64,000 bases of DNA from Oscarella lobularis (GCF_947507565.1 NC_089183.1:2418001-2482000), one strand, 5' to 3'; shown: positions 37,140-49,285, numbered from the stretch's first letter. Translations and numbers: made by a program. Notes: generated by a model not told the origin, from the letters alone.

Positions 37140-38795
37140 TAGCTGCGATAACATGCCCACAGAACTCGCGAGCCTAGCGTTGAAGCAAGGTGCAACCATA
37201 GATATGGTGCAACGGTGTCGATCGGGCTGCATGAGGCAATGACAGCGTTTTATCGGCTCATCTGTCCGCTCTCTTCAGTTCGATGCTCGTTTTCGAGTTA
37301 TAACGCAAACGACGCGGTTTTCCGCCATCACTGAAAAACGCCATTTCAGTTCGATAGGCTACTGCGCCGCTTGGAAACTGAAACGCTCAGGCAGGGCAAG
37401 GCAGGGTCACATCTAATCCGGGTCATCAGGAATACCCGGACTTGGAAGTTAAAATAGAAAAAAAAGAGCTTTTTCGAGGCAGAAGGCTACTCTTCAGTGA
37501 TTCTTTTGTGACGTCGTTCTTGTCAGCAGAGACGGAAAGCGATATACAGCTCACCAAAGGCCGCTGGACTACTCCGTTCCATGTTTACAGAGACCCGTGT
37601 AGAGACAGTACGTAAAGTTGGTCGTGAAGATGTGCAACGGCCGCGGAAAGGACACCGGCTTCACGTCCAATCAAGGTCATATCCAACCCCAAGCGGGTGA
37701 GAAAATCGGTTATCAAATATCTAAAACCCGGCAGATCTGTTTGAAGTGTTTTGAAATCGGGTCTACACGCTTCGGCTTGCAAATGTATATGGTCTTTTGA
37801 ACAAAAAAACGACAATTGAAACAAAGTTATGAGCACCAAAGACTTTAATTCTTGTGCTACCAAGGACATGGATCTTCGATTATTGGCATATAGCTATTCG
37901 GAGATTCATATCCTGAATACGTCTTAGGAGAATCTGAATTTTTTCCTAGGTCGCAGAATTCAGCTAAACGCATCGTGAAACTTCGTATTGATACTGTACG
38001 CGTATCGTAATCTTGGACTTTGCACTGGGAAAGAAGCTTTCCGACATCATCTGGAAGGCGAGCAAAAACATGCCGAATTCGTTCTTGAAGTATCCTGCTT
38101 TGAGTTGATGCGTCCAACTTTTCAAAAATGTCGTTGTCTAGAATTTGATGGAATGAAAGGTATCTCCACACGTGCCCTACAGCGGATTTCCTGAGACGAG
38201 ACAGTTTGTAATTCTCAGCCAAGACAATTGAGTTGAGATCAAACGCGCCGTGGATAAGCAAAGCTTTTTCGCACGCTCTCTTTATTCCTTGCATAAGAAA
38301 CTCGTCAGCTAAAGGTAAAATCTTGTCTATCAAGTCCACTATGAATGATGAATCAATCGACGACATATCTATTATATTGCCGTAATTACCAGTTAGATCC
38401 TTGTGTGGAGGATACAAAACCTGGAGCAGGTCAAGCACGTCAGAAGCCGTTTTGTCTTTCAATGTCGCCGTCTTCGTTTCCCCTTCGGAAAATTTGGCAT
38501 CAGCGAAAAGAGTTTCAAAGAAAGGTGACGCCACGCTGAGCACACTCTGATGAACGTGAAATACGCGGTCTTCTACGATTAGTGTAGCGTCGCTGTTCTT
38601 CCACGGTTTCTCAAAGTCGGGAAAAGCAGGGTCAGATTCAGAATCGCTCATGATTCGCTGTAAGTTGTGCGGTGAGGTGAGTACGGCGAGGCGAAGCGAG
38701 CGTCTTTTGCACGTGAGCTGTAATTTATTGATTGCCTTCCCGTATAGATACAAGCCTTCTCTCATGCAGCTAGCGTAGGCGAAATTGGAAAGGGC
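37140..38795. repeat. Segmental duplication of the BTB locus, copy 2 (partner 26510-28190)
   Basis: Direct copy with small indels, including an extra AACCATAGATATGGTGCA near 37195. It abuts the end of the BTB-kelch block (about 37130) and, on its other side at 38800-38845, carries a remnant resembling the SRCR stalk (CTTCATTATCATCGTTTC). Confidence 0.85.
37857..38651 (-). CDS. BTB-domain protein (BATH/BTB-like), copy 2
   Basis: A single exon, 264 residues from MSDSESDPAFPDFEKPW. It is almost the same as the protein at 27219-28028, with a shorter acidic N-terminus, LTGNYGN instead of LTGKCNYGN, and scattered substitutions towards the C-terminus (CKVQDYDTRTVS). The frame is intact, so both copies may be expressed. 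BTB at about 10-135, BACK-like helices after it. A CUL3-adaptor role is inferred from the family. Confidence 0.8.
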   Translation of the reverse strand: MSDSESDPAFPDFEKPWKNSDATLIVEDRVFHVHQSVLSVASPFFETLFADAKFSEGETKTATLKDKTASDVLDLLQVLYPPHKDLTGNYGNIIDMSSIDSSFIVDLIDKILPLADEFLMQGIKRACEKALLIHGAFDLNSIVLAENYKLSRLRKSAVGHVWRYLSFHQILDNDIFEKLDASTQSRILQERIRHVFARLPDDVGKLLSQCKVQDYDTRTVSIRSFTMRLAEFCDLGKNSDSPKTYSGYESPNSYMPIIEDPCPW

Positions 38796-38869
38796 TGTCA
38801 AAACCCAACTTTCAGCTCTTCATTATCATCGTTTCAAGGAACAGAGTGACCGACAATCAACTTAGATTA

Positions 38870-39000
38870 TTCTCGCCGCCGCTACTCCATTCTTCCGTTC
38901 TACGTTTACAGAAAACCGTCTGTAGACTTTTGCATACCAGAATGTTGTCTCTATTCCCGATGTCGATTGACCGATTCTCGAGAACGTGATTGACTTAATT
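38870..39000 (+). pseudogene. Decayed BTB-kelch first-exon fragment
   Basis: CGCCGCTACTCCATTCTTCC, TTTACAGAAAACCGTCT and CTATTCCCGATGTCGATTGA correspond to the BTB segment ATPFFRS...TENRL...SIPDVD of the kelch genes. A stop follows the ENRL segment and SIPDVD is followed by TGA. It lies about 80 bases upstream of the ZSWIM gene start. Confidence 0.7.
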
Positions 39001-39081
39001 AGTTAATCAATTAATTAACATAAATTTCCGCAGACTTTGCCGGTGAAGTCCCGGTTGTACTCTTAGCAACTTAGCTTCGAA

Positions 39082-42000
39082 ATGGGCGACGATGATTTCA
39101 GCGAGAGCTCTTCGGACAGTCTTTTTGATGAAAAATGGGGCAGCGACGAAACCCAATCTGCGGTAGAAGAGGATTCCTCAGAAAGCAAAGAGCCGCCGGA
39201 AGTTGGTAATTCTGTGCCGACGCTTTACGATACCGCTGCCAATGTTGTCGCTGAGAGGTTGCCTTTCGAAATGGTTGACGTTTTTAGCAGTTACAACTCT
39301 AAACCCGTTCCCGAGAGCGTTCAACTCTCGATCATGAAGGCAGCTTTTCCCCAAAGCAAATCTATTATTAGAAACTGCGCTTACTTGACTCAGAGCCATT
39401 GGAGCCTCTACTACGACCACGACTATATGAATCCGAAAAAATGGCGAATCGAGAAGGGCAAACAAATAGGTATATACGTCTCTTTTAGGCTATAGTTGAA
39501 CCGAACCAAGAGGCTCTAACCCACGCATCACGCTGCCTGTCACGAGAGCGAGCGTTATTACATTACACCAAATACAGAACCGAAACTATGTTGCTTTTAG
39601 GGTTCACTCTGGTCGGGAAAGTTCGTGAAGTTGATTCACACAAAACGCCTGCTTCGGTGACTGTTACCTTTGATCGATGCAGAATAACGTCTTCAGTTTG
39701 TTCTAAGCACAAGAACGAAATTTGGTGCCCACACGTAGTTCAGATAATATTCCATCGAATTGATCATCCCTCGAAATTTAAATATCGCCTTCCTATTTCC
39801 GACGGCATTCAAAAATTAACGGAATTGCAGCAGAAGCAATTTTTTTGTCGACTTTTAGGTCGCTTTCAGCTTTGTCTTGTAGGTGCTGCTCAATCCGTTC
39901 TTGATGATTTTTTAAGAGAAAGTTCAAACCTTCCGGAAGGAAAAATGTTTGTTGATCCGACCGCTGGCGGCCTCATCGGTGATGAGCCTAAATTCTTTCT
40001 TCTGCACATGAAGGATATTTTTTCAACTGATGAGGAGCTTTTAGATCCCGAAACCATTGGAAGGTGCTTTGATATGACTTCAGAAAATGCGAGCTTTACG
40101 TCGTGGGAAAACTTTCTTTCAACGGCATGTCAGTCCACTTCAGAGAAGGGTAATAGGATTTTTAGCAGTGTCTAAATACATGTAGATCTTCTCTTTCGAT
40201 ATTAGATGACGACGCTTCGAAGCTCCAAAGAAAAGGTTTTCGTGGTTCCCTTCACTTTGCCAAGCTTCTTCTTCGCGATAAAAGAGAATCTTGTTTCGAT
40301 GTGCTGTCTGAGATAACTGAAAGATGGCTAAAATGCCTTCAACGCAAGTCATCAGAATTCCAAGAAAACAGAGGTTTTTTTCTTGTTCCGTTATCAGACG
40401 AAACCTTTTCCTCTGACTTTGATAGCAAGAACAATGAAATCCTTTCAAGGTTAGAGAAATTGTAAACATTGACCTTTAATTGTAAAAACAATCGCTTTGC
40501 ATTCTCTGTTTACAGTAGTGTAAGATCTTTTCCGGACCAGCTGATCTTCTGTCTTCAACTGGCAGCTATATTTCCCAACTTTTCTTCTGTTCAAAGAAAT
40601 ATTCTTTACCAGAAAGTGCAAAAATGGTTAATTAAACTTAATATAATTGTGCAATTTGCAATGAGAACCGAGCGCATGCTGGCAATTTCAGAAAATAACG
40701 ACCGGCAAGGAAATGATTGGAAAAGATTATGGGAAAGCTTGAATAACTGGAATGGCTTCTCTCACGTTAGTGTCTTACTCAGTTGCGGCGCTGCTGAAAT
40801 GTTGCAAAATTTTGTGAGCTATCCTGTGCCAACGGAAGCGGCCCTTCCCATGCAACTGTGGACAAAAGAGGTTTCGTTAGACGAGTCGTTCTTAAAAACA
40901 GTTTCTTTCTTTTCTGTCGCCTTGAAGCATTTTGGATTTCGGCGTCATAGCAAATATTTAGCTCAGGTTGTAGCGGTAAGTTTTCTTCAAGCATCAGGAA
41001 CAATTCTTACCAGTAGATTTGATGAGCAAAAAAAGGGTGCTGAAAAAGACTTAGCAGAAGCTGCACGTCATGTATTTGTCCTGAGGAAATTTAGACTGTG
41101 GAACAGAGATGGCGATATCCTTACTCCTTTGTTAACTCTGTGGCAAATAGTTACTGATTTAGGCGGAGAGGAAATGTGGAAAGACAAGTCACTCAAGCTA
41201 AAATGCTCGGAAGAAAGCGATGCAGAAGGAAACGAGACCGCGCTGTCTTGGAAGCTTGCACTTGCTGTAGAGTGCCTTGCTCAGACGTCCAATCGGACAA
41301 CCAATGAAACTAACGAGCAAGACGAAGCAAAGGATGTTAATGAGGTCAGTCAATTAAGCTAATAATAATATTATTAATAATAACAAGGGCATTAACGTTA
41401 CCATTTATTACAGATTTTCAATATACTAGCACAACACGCTGTCATCCGTGAGGTCGTTGCAAACGTTAGAGGCACAGAAAAGCTTCAACTGAGGCAGTGG
41501 CTTCTTATTAATCTGTACCGTAACCGTTTGAAAATGTCTAGCCCTTTACTACTTTTGACACTTTCTTTGTACGACGAAAGAAGGCAAGAGGAAGAAAAAA
41601 CAAGAAACAGGCTACTTTCCGTTTTTCTCAAGTGGCTATCACTTAAAAGTGGGCAACTATGTCAACTTTTTGAAGCAATAATTCAAAAAAAACTTGTTCG
41701 GCGCAGCTCGCTCGTTACGCTTCATGAATTTTGCACTGCGCTGATTTTCGTACTCCCAATGTGTTCTCGCGATGATGAAGGGGCGCTAAACACTGTTGTT
41801 GCTGCAGTTGATTCTCCCATTCGATGCTGCTTGTTGGAGTTTGCCGAAGAAAGTGACGCGACACACTATCAAAAAAGCCTAACTGCTTACTTTGTCAATT
41901 GCATTATACAAGTCTTTCTGTCACCAGCTGGCGTTAAATCAATTGACGGCTTCTACAATTATTACACAAAATGTGATCCAAACTTGAAAAATGAGTTGGC

Positions 42001-43576
42001 GTTACTAAACTTGCCGCAGTGCTCCAAACTTTTTACTTTTTTTGATGACGAAACGCCGCAGTTCCCGAGCCTAGATATAAATATTCTGGTTAGTGTTTTT
42101 TTGCAAATATTACCTGGACTGCGGTTTATAAGAAATTACAAGTTAGAAAATTCCGTATCTCACATGCTAAGGTACAAAATAAAAAACCCTTAAAATTGTA
42201 TTTTCTAATTATAATGTCAATTAAGAGCACTGCAGTGTGGAAGAACAAAGATTGGCTTTGACAATTTCTTAGAAATGTGGCAAAAGACGACAGGTGGAAA
42301 GTGGACGATGCTAGCTTCTTCTGAATTAATAATACTTGATAATCTAATGAAAGATGACGACGGATTGCCTGATATCACAAAACTGAAAGTAACTTTATAA
42401 GCAGTGAAACGGAGAGCCTAATTTGAGATACATTTATGCATAGGTTGAAGACAAAAAAAGGGCTTCTCTGATGCTAAAAGCGTTGTCTATCAACAAAGAA
42501 AGCTTTTATAAACTAATAAGGTATAGGCTTGTGTCGCGTCATTAATTAAAGCAATGTCAATGTTTCTTTAGAAAAATGAATGCTGTACCGGTCCTGTTTA
42601 AATTAGCACTTGCTGAACTACAGGAGAAAACATTGTCTTTTCCCTTTGGAATTGTGTTCTGGCTAGCAAGGAATATGCCTTCAGAATCCGATTGCGTCAG
42701 TGGTACCTTGCGTGAGAAGTATCAACTGGTTGAGGCAGCGTTTGTTGATTATCACAATTTTCTGCAAACTAGCAGTGCAGAAAAAGAAAATTTATTGTCT
42801 TTGTTGCAGTCTGAAAGGCTCTACCTTCGAAATGATGATGCGAAACTTACCGTCGATGATGTCCTTTTCTTAGCTGAATTGCCTTGTAAGATTGACCAAG
42901 AAGAGCAGAAAGATCTTCTAAAAACAGAAAATGAAATGAGAGCAGCTTCCCAATTGTTTCAAATTCTTCTAGACAACTGGATTGATCCTCTTTTTGGATT
43001 TGCCGTTCTTGCTCAGGTATAAACGTTTCCAAAACCTTTTCCTCTTATTGCATTCGGTTTCATAGGTGGCAGACCTGATGTACAGCACAGAGGAAACTAA
43101 GAAAGACGTTTTTTCATCTCACCCAAAATTGTGTTTAAAAGAATTTATTGCCAAAAACACAGCCACCGATCAACTCCGAGCTCTTTCAGAGAACAGCATT
43201 ACTGGATCAGAGTTGATTAGACGGTACATATATAATCAGGCAAAAAGGTACATATACACTTGTTTCTGCGTACAGTTGCAAAACGTCGATTGATGAAAAT
43301 CTGCTTCAAAAGCGTCAAAAACCGAAGAATCGAAAGACGACCGTTGCCATGTTTCCCTTGCGATCAAATTGCGAAGTACTTTATCATGATCTTATCGTAT
43401 TAGATTTTCTTTTTCATGCCTTTCCGGATGATTCTCCTGATGATCATGTCCGTCAACTAATAGGCAGCATTCCTCGCAATAGGCTTTCCAGTAGAGAGAA
43501 GCAGGCCCTGTGGACGTTTCGAGATGAAAAAAGAAAGAAAAAAGGAAAAAAGGGCGGGAGGAAAAGAAGACATTAG
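39082..43576 (+). CDS. ZSWIM-family protein (SWIM-type zinc finger, ZSWIM4/5/6/8-like)
   Basis: Ten exons (39082-39469, 39601-40149, 40206-40449, 40516-41344, 41414-42171, 42226-42388, 42444-42520, 42572-43016, 43066-43223, 43276-43576) give 1303 residues. An acidic N-terminus is followed by the ZSWIM-specific segment (RLPFEMVDVF, KPVPESVQLSIMKAAFP) and the SWIM region VTFDRCRITSSVCSKH ... WCPHVV. There the usual C-x-C pair reads S-V-C, so one zinc ligand seems lost. The family hallmark RLPISDGIQKLTELQQKQFF follows, then a long helical region without named domains. The C-terminus is strongly basic (KRKKKGKKGGRKRR). ZSWIM8-type proteins act as substrate receptors of cullin-RING ligases; that role is only inferred here. 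Bases 43577-43729 after the stop show nothing notable. Confidence 0.85.
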
Positions 43577-43729
43577 TGGAGAATATAAAGAATTAAGCAC
43601 CTGCAGCATTATGTCCTACTCACTGCGTAATCTAAATACTTTTAATCGCACTATTACGTAAATACTTGTTACGTGTTTTTTGTTGTGAATAACTAGGAGC
43701 TCGACTAATTAGATGTGGTGGTGACTCGG

Positions 43730-44115
43730 ACTCGGACAAAGACGAAAGCGACCATCAGCAACATTGTCAATGTCTAGAGTTTTCCCGCCTCTACCTGCGT
43801 TCTTTGAAGCAGAACTTTCGATAAAGATACCTTCCGCTTTCGCAGCTAGGTCCGACGTCCTGAAAAATTTTGTGCAGTTCATGTAGATTGAGAATTCTAA
43901 TAAAACAGATACAGTTCAACGTCTCTATTCGGGACGAGTATTGAGAAAACTAGCTATTTTTGCCTTTAGATGGCTTTTTGTCCAACCATTTGCTATGAAG
44001 CGACCATGGAGTTTCTCCAAGACAAAAATGAATTTCGATTGTCTTGCTCTGCGAATCTGGGATTCCCTTCTGCTTCAAACAAAATCTCTCCAGGGCATCT
44101 CCGTCTAGCAATTAA
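43730..44115 (+). pseudogene. Fragment of the Ig-kinase gene's first exon and upstream region
   Basis: GACTCGGACAAAGACGAAAG through GAAGCAGAACTTTCGA matches 56855-56952. The stretch from 43970 (MAFCPTICYEATMEFLQDKN) matches the Ig exon at 57006 (MTSCPTICNEVTVEFLQDTI) and then diverges after FRLSCSA. A third such fragment is at 59614-59720. The Ig fold is truncated after its first strands. Confidence 0.7.
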
Positions 44116-44924
44116 AGCCATCCTCAGTAAAGACGGACAGCGATTTCCAGCTCACCAAAGGCTGCTGGACTACTCCGTTGTTCCGTTCCATGTTTACAGA
44201 GAACCGTCTAGAGAGAGTACGTAAAGTTGCTCGTGAAGATGTGCAACGGCCGCGGAATGGACATCGGCTTCACGTCCAATCAAGGTCATATCCAAGCCCA
44301 AGCGGGTGAAAGAAAAACAGAAAGGATCGCTTATCAAATATCTAAAACCCGGCAGATCTGTTTGAAGTGTTTTGAAATCGGGTACAAGCTTCGGCTTGGT
44401 CTTTTGAACAAAAAGACGACAATTGAAACAAAATTTTGAGCCCTAAAGAGTTTCTTGTGCTACAAAGGACATGGGTGTTCGACACAAGCCTTCTCTCATG
44501 CCGTTCACGTAGGTGAAATTGGAAACGGCTGTCAAAACCGAACCTTCATCCCTTCATTATCATCGTTTCCAAGTAGTGACTCTATGGCTGTCACTTCAGG
44601 TTCAGAACCGCTTTTAATTAAAATTTTACCTTGTTTTATTAGTCACCCAAATGTAGGCAATATCATGATTCTTCACGGTCAAGATGGTTACGTCGCCGGT
44701 ATCGCAGAGTTGAGCGGACTACTGACAACGGTCACTATTATTTTTGCCGTTGTCTACTTCCGAAATTGGCTTCGCGGCTCTTCCGAAAACGACGATCTTG
44801 CTACTAAAAAACCCGACGTCGCGGTGCCACCTCCCTCAGAGACAAGCCCTCAAGATAGGTGTCTGACAATTAAGGCGACGCCTCATAGCCTGGGCTACCT
44901 GAATCCGCAGTTCGATCATTAGGA
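44116..44924 (+). pseudogene. Mosaic remnant: BTB-kelch piece, BTB-locus flank and SRCR stalk-tail piece
   Basis: Bases 44127-44215 match a BTB-kelch exon fragment (AAAGACGGACAGCGATTTCC). Bases 44216-44482 match the 3' flank of the BTB gene (CCCGGCAGATCTGTTTGAAG). At 44482/44483 the sequence jumps to the 5' flank of that gene (CACAAGCCTTCTCTCATG), so the whole BTB frame is missing. Bases 44530-44870 match the SRCR receptor from its stalk to PPPSETSPQ, including the membrane helix. Then it diverges and stops at 44922. No SRCR domain remains. Bases 44925-45088 before the next gene show nothing recognised. Confidence 0.75.
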
Positions 44925-45088
44925 ATGCCTTTCCTTTTGCTTGGAGAAGGTCGATCATCATCCAGAGTCCAGCAGAGTAGTTTTATTTATGAATTGAGAG
45001 TCAAGTTGAAAGGCACAAACTCGTTTCCGTTGAAGCCACTGCCCAAGAGCTCATAATGAAATTGACCTTTAATTAAGTTAGTCCTTTC

Positions 45089-48000
45089 ATGGGTGATCCC
45101 AACTGGCAAAGTCTCATTCCTGTTTGGAAGGACGCCGTGCTCCTTCTGGCCAACCTGATAGGAGGCCGTCTTCTAGATTGTCTTCTCTCCAGGAATTTAC
45201 TAACGTATGAGCAGTACGAGGATCTCGACAGCCAACGCGGAGAAAAGGCAAAGGACGATGTGGCTCGCGCCCTTCTCCGAATCCTTAGAAGGTCACCGCA
45301 TCCGAGTTTCGATAACTTCTGGACTGTACTAGCCACTGAGGTAGACGGCGGCAGCGATGTTCGGCGCCATCTCTGGCAGCTTCTTGAGGGACGAGACACG
45401 CCCCTCCGACCGAACTCCGAAGGCTTTGGCACAGACGCTGAGATTTCTGGCGGAAGCGATCGGAGTTTTACTACTCTTAGTTCGTCTTCTCAGACGGCAA
45501 CAGCAGTAGTGAGAGAGCCACGACGGCTCCCTCACTACCCCAATCGGCGTTTCTCTCCTCCTGGAACGAGCCGAACGAATCTTTCAGTCAATCAACAGGG
45601 ATTCGATTCCCTCTCAATTAAACCTAAACGTTGTGCTAAAGAAGAGAGCGAGAGTTGGAAAGAACAATGCACAGATGCGGCCAGAGACTTTTTAGACGAC
45701 TATAAAATTCTGAAGGTGTCTGTAGGACAGAAATTCTGGAAAACCATCACTGATTTTATTGCCGACGAAAAGCATAAAAGCGACGGCGTGAGCATTCACA
45801 AAGAGGTGAAATCGTTTGTGGTTTTTGTCGTTGGCAAAGACGCTGCTGTGTCTTCTTGCGTGCGGTCTCTAAAATCGGAGCTTAAGCGAGCCGAGATTGT
45901 GCAAGAGAAAGAGTCAATTGTGACAAAATATGTCAAGGCTAGCAACGCAGAAAATCTTCACGCTTTCTTAGACAGTCATGAGTATGCTGCATTTTGCATA
46001 AGATGGCCAGAAGTAAATTTTCGAGCAGTTGATTCCCGTTGTGCAATTGAAATTGAATGTCAACAGAAGATTGCGGAAAGAGTGAGAGAAAGTCTAGAGA
46101 CCGTCGTCAGCGGTTTTCAAACCGAATACCTTCCAGTTTCTCAACACCTGCACACGTTCTTTCTGAGGCGTGGATTTGAAAAAGTCAATGCATTGCTGTT
46201 ATCGCAAGGCATTCAGGTCAAGATCATCGCTGTTGACAAGAGAGAGCACCGTCTGAAAGCGGCAGGAAATCCTGCCGAATTTTCAAAAGCCCGCAATGTT
46301 CTGCTAACTAGTTACCAAGCTGTTCAAATCAATGTCGACGACGTGGAAACGCAAGAGTTTCTAAGCACAGTATATTTCGCGTCATTCGTAGATGCATTTG
46401 CCGGAAAAGACGTCATTCTCATTCCTAGCTTGGCAGACATGGCTCGAGCTATGGTGACCGGCGGCGGTGCTTTTGTCGTTGGCTCGGCGATGGACGCAGC
46501 TTTTGTAGCAAAGCAAGTGAATGAGTATCTCAAGCAAAATGTGATTTACAGCATAACGCTCGATTTTCCTACGGCAACTGGCCGTTTTCTTCAAGAGTAC
46601 AAATGGAATGCACTTATGGAAATTAAGAACCAACTGAAAGCTTTTTCAGCCGAAATTAAAGCTGTGCCGGGTCCACGTTATACGTTAGAGCTCAGTGCTA
46701 ATCGTGACGGCTTGCAGCCGCTGCGAAGAGAAATTGACAAAGCAGCTCGAACTATTAAAAGCCTGACTGCAGAAGTGCAAAAGTACGGGCTCTATCGCTT
46801 TCTTGGCAGCGAGTCGTACGTAAAAGAGAAATGCCATCTTGAAGGAAAATACCGTGTTATAATAGCAACCGATCAAGACAAAGAAGACAGTGAACGTGAT
46901 GGTTCAAAAGTGAAACAACATTTTTGCTCCAATGTCGTCGGTAGCGTTTCTGGATCAGCTTCGAAAAAAGACACCTTACAATATCCTGATACTGTAGTGA
47001 TAACCGTATTAGGGGAGAAATGCCACGACGCGTTTAGAGCGCTCAAAGAAGAGATAGACAGCGAATGCGTTAGGGAGATCGTTGATGTCGCCGTTCCAGA
47101 GATTCTAGACGAGGAAAAGCTCATGCAGCTGCAAACTCTAGTCTTGGAAAAGCACGTCGTTATGACATTCAAAGCTGGAGCAGCGGATGCCAGTCCTCAT
47201 ATTACTTTTTCCGGATGGAAAAAAGATACTAGAAATGCAATGAAAGTCGTTGTCAAGGCACTTTCTGAACACTGGAAAACAGACAAAGAGGCTCACGTCG
47301 CAGAACTTCAAGTGGTTGCAGCTACTAACTTGAAAGCACGTGTCAGTTGGTATTGGCTCAGCGACACCGGTTACCGCGAGTACTCGCCACAAGTAGCAAT
47401 ACAGATCGAAGACGCTCTTGTGCGACAAGAGAAGACTGTCATTACTGTGGGACAAAGCAAGTTTGAAATTGACGCTGCTGGGCGAAAGCAGATTTCGATG
47501 AATAGCGGCAACGTACGAAAGATTAAGAGAGAGGACGTTTCCGACGGTATACTTAGATATAGCTTAAGATTTGGCGGTCTTTCATTGGACTATATTTATA
47601 GGAATTGCTTTTCCATCCACTTGGGATGAAATAGAAGACGGCAAAGAGGTTGTTCGCGTTGAAGTTAAAAAGGATTCGTCAGAGTTCAACGAGGTCTCCC
47701 AAAAGTTTCTCGCTACTGCTGGTGGCATTACCGTTCAGCAAATAGTCAGCATCGTTCGAATACAAAACCCTCGGATATACAAGTTTTATGCAAAAGAAAA
47801 GGATCGGTTAGAGAAGAAGCGAGCTACTGCATTAGCGAATCAAGGACACGGATATGGCGTAGAGTGGAACCTTTGGCATGGAACCAGTGAAGAAATTGTT
47901 CAGCTGATAGTAACAAAAGGATTCAATCGTTTGTATGCTAGAAAAAATGGTAAAAGTTTTCCTTTGTTATTTATGTCAGCTTTGTTATACATCTCTTTTT

Positions 48001-48313
48001 GTTGGCAGTTGGCAAAAAGTTAGGCCAAGGCGTCTACTTTGCAAAGGACGCTCAATATTCGGCTAGACCGGGCTACGCCGTTCCAAATCCAACTGGCAAT
48101 CAGCATATGTTTCTTTGCCGTGTTCTTGCTGGCCTGTTCACCGTCGGCTCAAGCGATATGGTAGAGCCGCCTCCAATTAACGCTCAGACGAGCGTTGTCG
48201 ACACGTATGATTCTACTGTTGACAACGTGGCGAACCCGCGTATATTTGCTAGCTGTTTCATCAATCACCAGGCTTATCCTGATTATCTAATTGCCTTCAA
48301 TACCAAAATTTGA
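45089..48313 (+). CDS. CARD - KH-like repeats - WWE - PARP catalytic protein (PARP14-like mono-ADP-ribosyltransferase)
   Basis: Three exons (45089-47546, 47602-47949, 48009-48313) give 1036 residues. Residues about 5-95 look like a death-fold CARD (DCLLSRNLLTYEQYEDLDS, ALLRILRRSPHPSFDNFWTV). A Ser-rich linker follows. Residues about 190-690 are a series of alpha/beta KH-like units as in PARP14 (DVILIPSLADMARAM, YRVIIATD, DTVVITVLG). A WWE domain is at about 740-818 (VSWYWLSDTGYREYSPQVAI, FEIDAAGRKQ). The PARP domain is at about 835-1036 with LPSTW-type FPSTWDE, LWHGT, GQGVYFA, YS and NHQAYPDYLI. The H and Y of the triad are present; the third position is not glutamate, as in mono-ADP-ribosylating PARP10-15. 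No macrodomain is seen. The CARD implies recruitment to a signalling complex, and ADP-ribosylation there is inferred. AATAAA lies about 120 bases past the stop. Confidence 0.85.
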
Positions 48314-48434
48314 CTGTTGTGCCTGTTTTGCTAATTTTTGTTCGTTCGTTTTTGTTGCTGTTTTTGTGGTTATTTTTGAATGGTTATTCCTGTTTCTGTA
48401 ACCTACTTTATGCCTATTTATATATATATATATA

Positions 48435-48440
48435 AATAAA
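48435..48440 (+). terminator. Polyadenylation signal of the CARD-PARP gene
   Basis: AATAAA directly after a TA repeat (48420-48434), about 120 bases beyond the stop codon. It is the only canonical signal in the short downstream region. Confidence 0.6.
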
Positions 48441-48499
48441 ATCGCTGTGGTCTATCTCTCTGAAAAATTTGAGAGCGTTGGCTACGACAGCGTCTACGC

Positions 48500-49175
48500 G
48501 TAAGGCGGAGCGCAGGGTACGGTATCGATCACGACGTGCTCAAAGGACAGGAGAATCATTTTTTTGTCCGTACGAAACTATAGAGAGAATCGTCGGGTCT
48601 TCAACTAAGTAGCACGGAGAGGGAAGTCAATCAAGAAAAATTGCGCTGTGACGGCTTGCTTTGCGATGCCAAATTAATTAAGACGAGCGTATCAGGGATA
48701 TCGGCTTATTGTTGCATGCTGCTGTCTTCTGCGCTCTTAAGCTGGATATTACAAACGAAGCATTTCATTTCAAAGTCCTGTTGATGATCTAATGATCTAA
48801 TTAGTAACGCGTGTCCGCGTGTGTAGATGTGATAGCGAATGCATTAGAAATAGATTTGCATGGAACGCAATAGTACGTGCTACGGATAGTAGAGGAAAAT
48901 CCGCCCAAAACGCGTGTCTGCTGAGTGCACCGGTCGAAACTTCAGGCGAGTGGATGCACGGATACTAGAAAGAGATATACATAACCGCGCGTGTGACGCA
49001 GTTTCCTTAGTCCGGGCTTCCAACTTCTAAACAACGGAAAGGTCGGAGGAGCTTTTATAGATACCTCAACGGGTTTTCGAAGACTTGAAGCAATAGCAAA
49101 AGGTAAATATCGTTAAATCGGTATCTATAGTGCTGTGAATACGTTTCTAGAATCCCGCCTATACTCCATTTGCCG
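48500..49175. repeat. Repeat-filled spacer: copy D of the 280-600 family and partner of 28560-28870
   Basis: Bases 48640-48830 resemble 120-395 (GCTTATTG, GCATTTCATTT, GATGATCTAAT). Bases 48885-49175 match 28560-28870. The two element families sit next to each other, and no gene is visible between 48314 and 49180. Confidence 0.6.
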
Positions 49176-49285
49176 TTCTCTATGGAATTTTGACTTAGTG
49201 TGTTGCATTAATTGTGCACTCCAGCTGATTTCATTGCGTTTTGTTTGCAGTTAAAAGCGATTCTGCAAAAAATAAAGAGTCTTTT

